From NCBI GenBank assembly GCA_937958265.1, contig CALGNX010000020.1, positions 1 through 64,000 on the forward strand: a stretch of 64,000 nucleotides of DNA, written 5' to 3'. The stretch comes from an uncultured Algibacter sp. (GTDB lineage Bacteria > Bacteroidota > Bacteroidia > Flavobacteriales > Flavobacteriaceae). Positions 27,458 through 40,389 of this stretch are shown here, one piece after another. The stretch's first letter is position 1; each line of letters opens with the position of its first letter. Under the pieces are notes generated by a model. The model searched no databases and was not told the origin of the DNA. It saw only the letters and a list, made by a program, of their open reading frames with translations. A program made the position numbers and the translations under genes.

Positions 27458-29437
27458 TTATTTTAATGCGTTTAAGTAACTTAATTTTAAGTCCTGCTTT
27501 ATTTTTTGATTTAATAGGGGGTACGCTATAAAGTAAAAAGGTATTCCTAATATTAAAACAAATATTTGAGGTTTAGCCTTTAGTTTGTTTATTTTTTTAT
27601 AAAATTGAAACATGTTTACAATCGATTTTATAAAATAGATTAGAAACAGAACAAAAGAAATAATACTTAATTGCATAGAGGCTAAAGCAAGTGGTAGTGC
27701 TTTGTTATTTTTTAAAACGAAAAATAAGATGAATAAAATAATAGCAATACTATATAGTGTTATGCTAAATTTAGAATGGTCACTATAATTAGTCTTTATA
27801 GTTTCGGTAGTATCGAGATCATCACTAATTTGGATGCCACGAGATTTTAAATCTTCAAATGTAATACCTTTGGATATTAAAAGTTTTATAGCTTCAAATT
27901 TAGTGCTTTCATCATGGCCTAAAGTATCGTGGTTTTTTACAACGTTAATAAGTTCGTCGTCATTATAGGCTAATAAAAATTTATAGGCCCCACGTTGTTT
28001 TATATTTTTAAATTTTAAAAGTGCTTTAAGAGGTTCGAACATGTCTCCAAATTCAAATATATTACGATCTGCTGTAGCGCGACTAGTTAAAAATATGCCA
28101 AGCGGAAGTACAATTAAAGTTGAAAACCATGGTGCTATAATGGCGTTGAAATCGCCACTTTTCGCACTGTTTATTGCGAAAATTCCAATAAAGTGGTAGG
28201 TTAAAAATAGTAATATAGCTATAACCATAGGTAAGCCAATACCGCCTTTTTTTATTAAAGCACCCAGTGGTGCCCCCACAAAAAATAAAATAACACAAGC
28301 AAAACCTAGAGCAAATTTTTCGTGTAATGAAATAAAATGCCTGTTAAGGTATGCCCTAGAGTATTTCATAGTTTTCTCCTTAGATGTTATAAGTTTTCTT
28401 GAACTTATTATCGATTTTGATGCGGTTTCAACTAATGCTAATTTTTGTTCGGTATCAAAAAGTGCTAAAATCGAGCCTGTGTAAGTGGAGTCTTTAATAG
28501 TTTGGTTCGGTATTGTGGTGTTTTGATTGATTCCTGACCTTAAACTTAAGTTTTTTGCAAATATTTTATTTGCATTATTATACTTAATAATCAAAGAATC
28601 AATGGATTTGTCTAAGCCTGCTACATCCAACATGTTGTATTTGTTGGTCTGAGATTGCTCATCAAAATCAACATCGTTCATGTTTGATAAATCGATATTA
28701 ATTATTTTTTTTTCGAAAGAACTTTTAGCAAATGGTTTTTGGTTTAAATCCTTTCGTTTTCTGCTTTCTCCTGGGTTTTCCTTATATATATTCCCATCCA
28801 ACAAAATAAGTTTTATTACGTCAGACTTTTCATTACTAACAAATTCACCAGTTTTAGATTTAATTACAGTAGTGTTTGTACGGTTATCATCTCCTTTTAT
28901 GTGTATTGTAACATCTTCCAAATATTGTCCTGTTTCTCCACTTTTTTTCTCTACTTTTATATTGTAGTTAGTGCCTTCTATTTCATTAAATTGTCCTTCA
29001 GCAATAGCCATACTAGGTTTTACTTTGGCTATATTTCGTCTTAGGTTGTATGAATTTAGTTCGGCCCATGGAATAATATTATTCGAAAAAAAGAACGTAA
29101 GAATACCTAAACTAATAATAAATAAGCTTAAGCCCGACATAGCACGTTGTAATGAAATTCCTGTTGATTTCATCGCAGCAAACTCGTAATTTTCTGCAAA
29201 GCTTCCAAATACCATTATAGAAGATAGTAATATGGTAAGTGGTAGTACTAATGGCATAAGTTTGGGCATAAAATAAGCTAAAAACTTAAGTATAACCACG
29301 ATATCTAGGTCTTTACCAGCGAGTTCTTTTATGTAAAGCCAAATAGTTTGTAAAACAAAAATCAGCATGAGTATAATAAACACGCTGAAAAAAGTTTTAA
29401 GGTATGTCGTTAATATGTAACGGTCTAGTATTTTCAA
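27458..29437 (-). CDS. LptF/LptG family permease (YjgP/YjgQ)
   Basis: MKILDRYILTTYLKTFFSVF, MPLVLPLTILLSSIMVFGSFAENYEFAAMKSTGISLQRAM. Confidence 0.92.
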   Translation of the reverse strand: MKILDRYILTTYLKTFFSVFIILMLIFVLQTIWLYIKELAGKDLDIVVILKFLAYFMPKLMPLVLPLTILLSSIMVFGSFAENYEFAAMKSTGISLQRAMSGLSLFIISLGILTFFFSNNIIPWAELNSYNLRRNIAKVKPSMAIAEGQFNEIEGTNYNIKVEKKSGETGQYLEDVTIHIKGDDNRTNTTVIKSKTGEFVSNEKSDVIKLILLDGNIYKENPGESRKRKDLNQKPFAKSSFEKKIINIDLSNMNDVDFDEQSQTNKYNMLDVAGLDKSIDSLIIKYNNANKIFAKNLSLRSGINQNTTIPNQTIKDSTYTGSILALFDTEQKLALVETASKSIISSRKLITSKEKTMKYSRAYLNRHFISLHEKFALGFACVILFFVGAPLGALIKKGGIGLPMVIAILLFLTYHFIGIFAINSAKSGDFNAIIAPWFSTLIVLPLGIFLTSRATADRNIFEFGDMFEPLKALLKFKNIKQRGAYKFLLAYNDDELINVVKNHDTLGHDESTKFEAIKLLISKGITFEDLKSRGIQISDDLDTTETIKTNYSDHSKFSITLYSIAIILFILFFVLKNNKALPLALASMQLSIISFVLFLIYFIKSIVNMFQFYKKINKLKAKPQIFVLILGIPFYFIAYPLLNQKIKQDLKLSYLNALK

Positions 29438-29444
29438 GAGGAGT

Positions 29445-30080
29445 CTAATCTAAATTATTGATGTAATATGCTTTGTATTTATTAGCATCAAAGGTAAATA
29501 AGGTTTTTGATAAAGGTGCGTTTGTTTTAAAAGAATTAACAGTGAGTGTTGTTTTTGTTCCGTTTATCCCTGTTTGTATTAAATTGTAAATATGTTTGGT
29601 TTGTGCATCTATACCTAAAAGCATTTGTTTAATTTCAGAATTTGAATCTATTGGTATGAGTTTTACATACTGTATTTTTCTGCCTTTTATGTTCTGTTCA
29701 ATATCCATTTTATAGGTATGTCCATCCTCATAAAATGATAGCATTTTGCTTGGAGTAATGGCGTCGCTATCAGTCTCAATGTTTGATGAGATAGTGACCT
29801 CTTCATCTTCTGTACTTATGGTATACATTTTTTCACCATCGAAAAGCCTAGTAATACCAAGTATATTTAATCTGTACTTATCACCTTGCATAACAACATC
29901 GCCTCGTGTTTCTTGTTTTATATGTTCTGCAAGATTTTCAAGTGTATATTTAAAATCTAACGAAATATTGTCGTAGCTTCTAACTTTTGCGGAAACTTGG
30001 TCGAGTAATGCTTTTGCTTTGTTTTGAGAGAATGAGCTTATAGAGACAATTGTAAATATTATAGTTAAGAATTTTTTCAT
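29445..30080 (-). CDS. LolA-like outer membrane lipoprotein carrier protein
   Basis: Signal peptide; ALLDQVSAKVRSYDNISLDFKYTLEN, GDVVMQGDKYRLNILGITRLFDGEKMYTI; directly upstream of lptF/G-like gene. Confidence 0.85.
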   Translation of the reverse strand: MKKFLTIIFTIVSISSFSQNKAKALLDQVSAKVRSYDNISLDFKYTLENLAEHIKQETRGDVVMQGDKYRLNILGITRLFDGEKMYTISTEDEEVTISSNIETDSDAITPSKMLSFYEDGHTYKMDIEQNIKGRKIQYVKLIPIDSNSEIKQMLLGIDAQTKHIYNLIQTGINGTKTTLTVNSFKTNAPLSKTLFTFDANKYKAYYINNLD

Positions 30081-30124
30081 TGAAAGTTTGGTTTTAATTT
30101 CGGTTTTACGCTATCTAAATATTT

Positions 30125-32545
30125 TTATATTTCGTTTTCTAAATGTTTATCCAAGGCTGCTAAATCGGTAACTAAAACTTGCCTAGCCTTACTACCTTCA
30201 AATTGGCCAACTATACCTGCGGCTTCTAACTGGTCTATAATTCTACCAGCTCTATTGTAACCTAATTTTAATTTGCGTTGTAGTAATGAAGCAGATCCTT
30301 GCTGTGCAGTAACTATAACTATGGCGGCATCTTTGAATAGTTTATCCCTATCGGATATATCTATATCAATACCCGTGCCACTTTCTTCGCCAACATACTC
30401 TGGTAATAAATAAGCATCTGGATAGGCTTTTTGTCCGCCAATAAAATCGACAATTTTTTCAACTTCTGGAGTGTCTACAAAGGCACATTGAATTCTTATT
30501 ACATCGTTACCTTGGGTGTATAGCATATCACCACGACCAATAAGTTGGTCTGCACCACCGGTATCTAAAATAGTACGGGAGTCTATTTTGCTGGATACCC
30601 TAAAGGCTATACGAGCTGGGAAATTGGCTTTTATTATACCGGTAATTACATTAACAGATGGCCTCTGGGTTGCAATTATTAAGTGAATACCAATAGCACG
30701 TGCTAATTGAGCTAAACGCGCAACAGGTGTTTCTACCTCTTTACCAGCCGTCATTATTAAATCGGCAAATTCATCAACTACTAAGACTATATATGGTAAG
30801 AATTGGTGCCCATCATTAGGGTTTAATTTACGGTCTTTAAATTTTTTATTGTATTCGGCTATATTTCTACATAGTGCATTCTTTAGCATTTCGTAGCGGT
30901 TATCCATTTCAATACACAAGGAGTTTAAGGTGTTAATAACCTTGGTGTTGTCTGTAATTATAGCTTCTGCCTCGTCTGGTAGTTTTGCTAAATAATGACG
31001 CTCTATTTTATTGAATAATGTTAATTCTACCTTTTTAGGATCTACCAATACAAATTTAACTTCGGCAGGGTGTTTTTTATAAAGTAAAGATGTTAGTACA
31101 GCATTTAAACCAACAGATTTACCTTGGCCAGTAGCACCAGCCATAAGCAGGTGCGGCATTTTTGCTAAATCAACTACAAAGGTTTCATTGCTTATGGTTT
31201 TACCTATAGCGATAGGTAGCGCCATTTCCGAAGATTGGAATTTCTTAGATGCAATAACAGAACGCATAGATACTATGGTTGCATTTTTATTAGGCACCTC
31301 TATACCAATAGTTCCTTTTCCTGGTATAGGAGCTATAATCCGAATACCTAAAGCGGAAAGTGATAAGGCAATATCATCTTCAAGATTTTTAATTTTCGAA
31401 ATTCTAACACCCGCTTCAGGTACAATTTCGTAAAGTGTTACTGTGGGGCCAATAGTAGCTTTAATACTTGATATACCAATTTTGTAATTGTTTAAAGTAT
31501 CAACAATTCTGTTTTTATTCTCTTCTAATTCCTCTTGGTTTATAGTAATACCCTCGGTACTGTATTTTTTTAATAAGTCTAATGGCGGAAATTGATATTT
31601 TGCTAACTCTAAAGTGGGATCAAATTGTCCAAAATCTTCAACGAGTTTGTTTGCTAAATTATCAGTTTCAGATTTCTCTTCGGTAACAGTTTCAACATTT
31701 ATTTCTATAGGGGTTTCTTCTTCTTCTTCTATTTTAGCTATTTCTTCCTCTATTTCAATTTCGGGTTCTGCAATTTTAACTTCTAATGGCGTTGTTTCTA
31801 ATTTTGGGCTAATAGAAGGTTTTTTTAAAACTGTTTTTTTGGTGTCCAAAGCTACGTCGTGGACTGTTTTAATAGTTTCGGCTTCATCGGTTAAGCTATT
31901 ATCAAAAGGGACAACGTCTAGTTCACTTTTTATGTCTGAAAGGTTGTTTTTAATGTCTTTTTTTACTGAAGAGAAAAGCTTAGTGATATTCTCAAAAGTG
32001 ATTTTAAATCGAATGGCTAAATATGTTATTAATCCAAATAAGAGCAATAAAACAATACCAGCTTTACCAATATAATCTTGCATAAAACTATTAAGTTCAA
32101 AACCTATAGTACCGCCAAGAATACCATTTCTATTGCCAAAAAAACCAAAAAAAATAGAAAGCCAAATGATAATGAGGATGCCCCAGAACCAATGTGTTCT
32201 TAATTTTTCTTTATTAATATTCATTAACACATAAATACCAGATAAAAATAATAACCCTGCAAATATAAAAGAGGGTATGCCAAAGCCGCGCTGTATAAAA
32301 AAATCACTTAACCAAGCACCAGTTTTACTTAGCCAGTTCTTGGTTTTAACCTCGCGAGAAGCAAAATCTGATAATGTACTTTGGTCTGTTTCTCCCGTAA
32401 ATATGAAGGATAGAAAAGCAATCGATAAAAGAAGTCCCATAATTACAAGAAAACTACCTAGTACCAATTTTTGTTGGCTAGACAATTTAAAACTTGGCAT
32501 TTTAAACTTTTTTCTTGGTTCTTTTTTAGCTTTAGCTTTAGTCAT
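30125..32545 (-). CDS. ftsK: DNA translocase FtsK
   Basis: N-terminal TM region; MPHLLMAGATGQGKSVGLNAVLTSLLYKKHPAEVKFVLVDPKKVEL, VVDEFADLIMTAGKEVE, C-terminal gamma winged helix. Confidence 0.96.
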   Translation of the reverse strand: MTKAKAKKEPRKKFKMPSFKLSSQQKLVLGSFLVIMGLLLSIAFLSFIFTGETDQSTLSDFASREVKTKNWLSKTGAWLSDFFIQRGFGIPSFIFAGLLFLSGIYVLMNINKEKLRTHWFWGILIIIWLSIFFGFFGNRNGILGGTIGFELNSFMQDYIGKAGIVLLLLFGLITYLAIRFKITFENITKLFSSVKKDIKNNLSDIKSELDVVPFDNSLTDEAETIKTVHDVALDTKKTVLKKPSISPKLETTPLEVKIAEPEIEIEEEIAKIEEEEETPIEINVETVTEEKSETDNLANKLVEDFGQFDPTLELAKYQFPPLDLLKKYSTEGITINQEELEENKNRIVDTLNNYKIGISSIKATIGPTVTLYEIVPEAGVRISKIKNLEDDIALSLSALGIRIIAPIPGKGTIGIEVPNKNATIVSMRSVIASKKFQSSEMALPIAIGKTISNETFVVDLAKMPHLLMAGATGQGKSVGLNAVLTSLLYKKHPAEVKFVLVDPKKVELTLFNKIERHYLAKLPDEAEAIITDNTKVINTLNSLCIEMDNRYEMLKNALCRNIAEYNKKFKDRKLNPNDGHQFLPYIVLVVDEFADLIMTAGKEVETPVARLAQLARAIGIHLIIATQRPSVNVITGIIKANFPARIAFRVSSKIDSRTILDTGGADQLIGRGDMLYTQGNDVIRIQCAFVDTPEVEKIVDFIGGQKAYPDAYLLPEYVGEESGTGIDIDISDRDKLFKDAAIVIVTAQQGSASLLQRKLKLGYNRAGRIIDQLEAAGIVGQFEGSKARQVLVTDLAALDKHLENEI

Positions 32546-32742
32546 TAATTCGATATAATTTCAAAATGAAAACCTATAAGTAATAAGGTGTAATATTTTT
32601 TTTTAATTTGAACAAAAATACAAATTACAAACGTTACTAAAAGCTTATTTTAAAAAATAGCAAAGACAAAACACATAATGTTTAGTAGTTTTTTTAATGG
32701 GTGTATTTAATTTCTTTTTAATGTGATGCGGGTAAATTTAGT

Positions 32743-33111
32743 CTAAAGAAATTTTGGGAGATATATAATAATACCAATTACAGACGCAAAAATGGAGGCT
32801 ATAAAAACAGCGCCCGCAGCAATATCTTTTATGAGACCTATTTTTTTGTGATGTCCAGGGTGTATAAAATCAGCAATTTCTTCAATTGCGGTATTCATAC
32901 CTTCTAGGCTCATAACCATACTAATTGCCAGTAATTGAGCAATCCATTCCGTAGCCGAAATGTTGTAATAAAATCCAGCTGCTATAACTATTAAAGCCAA
33001 AGTAAACTGGATTTTAATGCTAGCTTCGTTTTTTAAAAGAAATATAGCGCCTCTAAAAGCGAACCTGATGCTTTTTAATCGATTAACTAAAAACGACTCT
33101 TTTTTAGGCAT
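32743..33111 (-). CDS. dgkA: Diacylglycerol kinase family protein
   Basis: IRFAFRGAIFLLKNEASIKIQ, EGMNTAIEEIADFIHPGHHKKIGLIKDIAAGAVFIAS. Confidence 0.92.
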   Translation of the reverse strand: MPKKESFLVNRLKSIRFAFRGAIFLLKNEASIKIQFTLALIVIAAGFYYNISATEWIAQLLAISMVMSLEGMNTAIEEIADFIHPGHHKKIGLIKDIAAGAVFIASIFASVIGIIIYLPKFL

Positions 33112-33610
33112 TTTTTAGTGCTTCTATAGCATTTTTATAATTAGGTTCATCAACAATTTCAGCAACTTGTTCGTTATAAATCACTGTTCCGTGTTCATCT
33201 AAAATGATTACGCAACGGGAATGTAAACTTTCTAGTGGGCCATCAATTATATTTAGTCCGTAACTTATGCCAAAACTACCATCTTTAAAATCGGATAGAT
33301 TAATTACATTTTCTAAACCTTCAGCAGCGCAAAAACGTGCTTGAGCAAATGGCAAATCACGAGATATGCAAAGTACTTTCGTGTTACTTAATGCGCTAGC
33401 TTCTTTGTTGAAAGTTCTAACCGATTGAGCGCAAGTACCCGTATCAATACTTGGGAATATATTTAAAACAATTTTGTTTCCTGAATATGTTGATAAACTA
33501 TGAGTAGCTAAGTCGCTAGCTGTAAGTTTAAAATCTGGAGCTTTAGTGCCAATTTTTGGTAAACTATTTGATGTGTTAATTGTGTTTCCTTTTAGTGTAA
33601 TAGCAGCCAT
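33104..33610 (-). CDS. tpx: Thiol peroxidase
   Basis: MAAITLKGNTINTSNSLPKIGTKAPDFKLTASDL, FPSIDTGTCAQSVRTFN, CISRDLPFAQARFC. Confidence 0.95.
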   Translation of the reverse strand: MAAITLKGNTINTSNSLPKIGTKAPDFKLTASDLATHSLSTYSGNKIVLNIFPSIDTGTCAQSVRTFNKEASALSNTKVLCISRDLPFAQARFCAAEGLENVINLSDFKDGSFGISYGLNIIDGPLESLHSRCVIILDEHGTVIYNEQVAEIVDEPNYKNAIEALKNA

Positions 33611-34020
33611 TATTTATATTTTGTTTTAGAGATTAAAAATATGCATATTCAAGTGGTTTATTACTATGTTTTTCGAATATTTTCTTAACTATTTAGTCTT
33701 TCACGAATTTAAAGTTTGCAATTCGTTTCGTAAACAGTAAATATTTAAACAAAATAATTTAAAGTAAATGGAGGGCCACACAAAACAGTTGTAAATTATA
33801 AAGATTCATTAATATGGGCTTTACAGTTTTTACCTAAAAAATAAGTGGTTTGGCAATTAGTAAACGTAAGTGTTATATTTAAAATCTATTGAAATGTAAT
33901 TAACGATAGTTTTTTACAATTTAAATATAATTTTAAAAAATATTGTTTTTGTTTTTTGTAGCTTTACAATGACTAATTTTAAAAAAAATAAAGAAGTATT
34001 TACCCCAATTAACAAAATAA

Positions 34021-36234
<2,214 letters not shown>

Positions 36235-36256
36235 AATAAAGTAATAACATTTTAAT

Positions 36257-36297
36257 ATTGGGGTTAGTAACTTAAATTACTAATCCCAATTTTATTT
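36257..36297 (+). terminator. Hairpin terminator between katG and the ankyrin gene
   Basis: ATTGGGGTTAGTAA-cttaaa-TTACTAATCCCAAT then TTTATTTT. Confidence 0.8.
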
Positions 36298-36313
36298 TAA
36301 AATTATAAATTGT

Positions 36314-36784
36314 ATGAATGAAAGTGATTTGTTTTTTAATATTTTAAAGTCTGGAAATATAGAGACTATTGAAGCTAAACTAAAGCAAAATCCAGATTTA
36401 GTAAATGTTAAAGATTCTAGAGGTTTTACACCCTTAATTTTTGCGTCTTATTTTGATCAAGACGAAGCTGTAGAGATTTTATTAAAATATAATGCACCTG
36501 TTGATGCTATTGATGCCTCTGGAAATACAGCTTTAATTGGTTTGGCTTTTAAAGGGAATGTTAAATTGGCACTAAAATTAATTAAAAAAGGAGCGAACAT
36601 AAACGCTAAAAACAATTTAGGGACTTCACCTTTAATTTTTGCGAGTACATATAATAAAATTGAAATGGTAGAACTTCTATTAAAGTATAATGCCGATATT
36701 ACTTTAAAAGATAACCAAGATAAAACAGCGTTAGCTTATGCGAAGGAGAAGGGTTTTGAAACCTTAATAAAACGCTTAGAATAA
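36314..36784 (+). CDS. Ankyrin repeat protein downstream of katG
   Basis: Repeats GFTPLIFASYFDQDEAVEILLKYNAPVDAIDASGNTALIGLAFKGNVKLALKLIKKGANINAKNNLGTSPLIFAST. Confidence 0.93.
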   Translation: MNESDLFFNILKSGNIETIEAKLKQNPDLVNVKDSRGFTPLIFASYFDQDEAVEILLKYNAPVDAIDASGNTALIGLAFKGNVKLALKLIKKGANINAKNNLGTSPLIFASTYNKIEMVELLLKYNADITLKDNQDKTALAYAKEKGFETLIKRLE

Positions 36785-36995
36785 GTTTCTAGTTTACAAG
36801 AAATAATTTAGAAAATATGCTTATTGCGGAGTAGACTCGTTAGAATGTTATGTGAATTTAGTTGCTGTGTGTAATTTCAAAGTTAAGTGTTACCCCGGTT
36901 ACTTATAATAAATGCCATTGTTTAATATTTGCTCTACGAGAATAAAAAATACAATTAAGTGTATTTTAAAAGTAAATGGAAAAGTTTAAAAGAAC

Positions 36996-37038
36996 TCATT
37001 ACCGTACAAATATTTAATAGTATTTGTACGGTTGAGTT
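36996..37038. terminator. Bidirectional terminator between ankyrin gene and gatB-aspS
   Basis: ACCGTACAAATA-tttaatag-TATTTGTACGGT with flanking CTCA/TGAG extension. Confidence 0.75.
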
Positions 37039-37053
37039 TTAGGTAAATAAAAA

Positions 37054-40000
37054 TTACTTTCGCATAACTTTAACATTCATTTCTTCAATTTTTTTATCAG
37101 ATAATGGCGAAGGTGCTCCAAAAAGTAAGTCTTCACTAGTTCCTGTTTTTGGGAATGCCATAACTTCTCTAATCGATGCTTTTTTCTCTAAAATCATCAT
37201 AAGTCGGTCCACACCCCAAGCAATACCGCCGTGCGGTGGTGTACCATAATGAAATGCTTTATACATGGTACCAACACTCTTCATCATTTCCTCTTTATTG
37301 TACCCCATATTTTTGTAAGTAGCTTCTAAAATTTCTGGTTTGTGTGCCCTTACGGAGCCACCACCAATTTCGTAACCATTTAAAATTAAATCATATTGTT
37401 GGGCAATAATACTTCCAATCTCATTTTCTTTACCATTTATGTGTTTGTTTAAATCGTAAATTGCGGGCATAGAAAATGGGTTATGGGTAAATGTCCAGCG
37501 GCCTTCATCTGTTTTTTCAAACATCGGAAAATCGATAACCCAGGCAGGTCTTAATTCCTTTGGGTTAATTAAACGTAGCATCTTTGCTAATTCTTGACGA
37601 ACCGCATCTAGTGCTTTGTTTGCAGTAGCATAATCTGCTGCAGAAAAGAATACAATATCGCCAACTTGTGCGTTGGTTTTCTTAATAATTCCTGCTGCTA
37701 TCTCTTCACCTAAAAACTTAATAATTGGAGATTGTAAATCGCTTTCATTAACAATAATGTAAGCCAAACCTCCAAGTCCATGACTTTGAGCTAAAGCCGT
37801 AAGTTTTTCAATTTGGCCTTTAGATAGGCGTTTACTACCTTGTTCTTCAGCAGAGACTTTAATGCATTTTACAATACCGCCTGCTTCAATAGGTTTGCTA
37901 AATACTTGAAAAGTAGTGTCTTTTACAATTTCAGTAATATCTTGGAGTTTTAATCCGAAACGTAAATCGGGACGGTCGCAACCATAACTATCCATGGCTT
38001 CTTTATAGGTGATAACTTCAAAGGGGCGTAAAATCCATTTTTTACCATATATTTTATTCACAATACCGTTAAACATTTCGGTATTTAAATCTATAATTTG
38101 TTGCATGCTGGCATAGGCCATTTCGATATCCAATTGTGTAAACTCCGGTTGGCGGTCGCCACGAGAATCTTCATCTCTAAAACAACGTGCCAGTTGAAAG
38201 TATTTCTCGTAACCAGAAACCATTAGCATTTGTTTAAATTGCTGCGGGGCTTGCGGTAGTGTGTAAAACGATCCTGCTTGTTTACGTGTTGGTACAATAA
38301 ATTCGCGGGCACCTTCATCGGTTCCGGCACTTAATATTGGTGTTTCAATTTCAAGGAAATCTTGCTCGTCTAAAATATCGCGCATTAATTTAATTACCTT
38401 ATGGCGATTAACAATAACACGTCGTACATCGTCATTTCTGTGGTCTAGGTATTTGTATTGAAAACGTACATTTTCATTTGTTTTTGTAGCGCGCTTTATT
38501 TCAAAAGGTAAGGTTTTAGAAAGGTTTAAAATTTCTAAATCTTTGGCTTCTAGTTCAATTTTACCGGTTCTTAAAGCTGTGTTGTAATCGTCTTCTTTTC
38601 GTTGAACAATGTTTCCTGTAACGGTGATAACCGATTCTGGCTTCAATTTTACTAAGTCGTCTAGATTAGCAAATGATTCTCGACTTAATCGCACCTGAAA
38701 AACCTGTGTACTAGAATCTCGTAAATCGATAAACATTAATTCACCATGATCGCGAACACTAGAAACCCAACCGGAGAATGTTACGGTTTCCGAAATATTG
38801 GCTTCAGATACATTAGAAATTACATGTGTTCTGTATTCATCTTTTATAACAATTGGTATTTCTGGAAGTACTTCTGTTTGTTTAGTTGCTGCTTGGTGGT
38901 TATAGGTTGTTGGTTGTTCGTTTCTGTTCTCTGTATTCAGTTTTTCGTCAACTTTGCCAGAAAGCGCATTTAAAATTCCTTCACGTATTACTTTTCCAGA
39001 AGCACCTTTACCAATAATAGCGATTACTTTTCCAACAAGAATACCAGCTTTACCTTGGTTTCCAGCTTTGATATCGTTGGAAATAGATTCATTATCTGAA
39101 ATCACTTTCCCAATAGCATTCTCAATTTGAGACTCCGAAATTGAGTTGTCTTCAAAATATTTGTTATAATTAAAGTCTTTATCTTTTAAGTAGGCTGTTA
39201 TTGCATTTTGAGCTAAAACTGAAGTGATTTTTTCATTTTTAAACAATTGAAAAATTTCAATTAAATGTTCTATGTTGTGAATATTAGCATAATCATCAGC
39301 ACCAATATTGTTAACTAAACTTTTTGCAACAAATGAGGGGGCTTTAATCACATTATTTATAGCAATAAAGGTTTTGGAGCGTAATGCATCTGCTGTAAAA
39401 AATTTGGCATCCTGCGGTAAAACGCCACCCGTAATTAGTATAGATTCTACTGCAAAGGGTAAGGTGCTTAAATCGACATTAATAGATTTAACAACATCTT
39501 TTATAGATACAAAAGGTAAATCTGGTTCGGAAATAAAGCGGTAGTCTGCTTCAAATTCCTTTTTACGCATGGTTTTGGTCTGCTTTAATTCTGCATCCCA
39601 AAGTACGGTAGTTTGATCTGGCCTAAAAGCTTTATTTTCTGTAAAGTAATTAAGTTGTTTCTCTATTTCTTCTTTTAAAGCATCGACCATAAACTTAAAT
39701 GAATTTAAGTTTTTTATTTCGGTACGCGGATTTAAATCTGTGCTGTTTTTTTTACGAAGCGATACCGAAACATCAGATTTAAATTCCCCTTTTTCAAGGT
39801 TGGCTTCTGAAATGCCTAAATTTTGAACAATACGTTGTATGTATTGTGCGTAGGTTGAAGCGTCCTCTATATTACGAATACAAGGTTCTGTAACAATTTC
39901 AATTAACGGTACACCAGCTTTATTAAAATCGACGAGCGATATTTTTTTCTCATGCATTAATTTAGCCGCATCTTCCTCAATATGTACTTGTGTTAAATGT

Positions 40001-40389
40001 ACGGTAAATTGTGAGCCATCGTTACGGAAGCAAGAAACTTCGCCATCTGGAATTATTGGGTTATGAAACTGTGTAATTTGAATATTCTTAGGGTTGTCTG
40101 GGTATTCATAATGTTTTCTATCCCAAGAAATAACGTTATTTTTAAAAGTAGATTTTACGGCTTTGCCAAAATAAATGGCCTTAGTTATAGCTTCTTTATT
40201 AATGGCTGGTAATACACCCATTTGCCCAGTACAAACCGAACATATGTTTTGGTTAGGTTGCTCTATCTCTTTGTTAGCGCAGGAACAAAATAATTTCGAT
40301 TTTGTATTTAGTCTAACATGTGTTTCTATGCCAATTACTAACTCTAATTGGTGTGTTTTAAGTAGTGCGTTTAATTGTTCCAATTCCAT
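37054..40389 (-). CDS. gatB-aspS: Fusion protein: Asp/Glu-tRNA amidotransferase subunit B (GatB) + aspartyl-tRNA synthetase (AspRS)
   Basis: N-terminal ELVIGIETHVRLNTKSKLFCSC...VCTGQMGVLP and C-terminal GatB/YqeY tail; then GWVSSVRDHGELMFIDLRD, DEQDFLEIETPILSAGTDEGAREFIVP, FRDEDSRGDRQPEFTQLDIE, HYGTPPHGGIAWGVDRLMMI of bacterial AspRS in one uninterrupted 1111-aa ORF. Confidence 0.95.
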   Translation of the reverse strand: MELEQLNALLKTHQLELVIGIETHVRLNTKSKLFCSCANKEIEQPNQNICSVCTGQMGVLPAINKEAITKAIYFGKAVKSTFKNNVISWDRKHYEYPDNPKNIQITQFHNPIIPDGEVSCFRNDGSQFTVHLTQVHIEEDAAKLMHEKKISLVDFNKAGVPLIEIVTEPCIRNIEDASTYAQYIQRIVQNLGISEANLEKGEFKSDVSVSLRKKNSTDLNPRTEIKNLNSFKFMVDALKEEIEKQLNYFTENKAFRPDQTTVLWDAELKQTKTMRKKEFEADYRFISEPDLPFVSIKDVVKSINVDLSTLPFAVESILITGGVLPQDAKFFTADALRSKTFIAINNVIKAPSFVAKSLVNNIGADDYANIHNIEHLIEIFQLFKNEKITSVLAQNAITAYLKDKDFNYNKYFEDNSISESQIENAIGKVISDNESISNDIKAGNQGKAGILVGKVIAIIGKGASGKVIREGILNALSGKVDEKLNTENRNEQPTTYNHQAATKQTEVLPEIPIVIKDEYRTHVISNVSEANISETVTFSGWVSSVRDHGELMFIDLRDSSTQVFQVRLSRESFANLDDLVKLKPESVITVTGNIVQRKEDDYNTALRTGKIELEAKDLEILNLSKTLPFEIKRATKTNENVRFQYKYLDHRNDDVRRVIVNRHKVIKLMRDILDEQDFLEIETPILSAGTDEGAREFIVPTRKQAGSFYTLPQAPQQFKQMLMVSGYEKYFQLARCFRDEDSRGDRQPEFTQLDIEMAYASMQQIIDLNTEMFNGIVNKIYGKKWILRPFEVITYKEAMDSYGCDRPDLRFGLKLQDITEIVKDTTFQVFSKPIEAGGIVKCIKVSAEEQGSKRLSKGQIEKLTALAQSHGLGGLAYIIVNESDLQSPIIKFLGEEIAAGIIKKTNAQVGDIVFFSAADYATANKALDAVRQELAKMLRLINPKELRPAWVIDFPMFEKTDEGRWTFTHNPFSMPAIYDLNKHINGKENEIGSIIAQQYDLILNGYEIGGGSVRAHKPEILEATYKNMGYNKEEMMKSVGTMYKAFHYGTPPHGGIAWGVDRLMMILEKKASIREVMAFPKTGTSEDLLFGAPSPLSDKKIEEMNVKVMRK

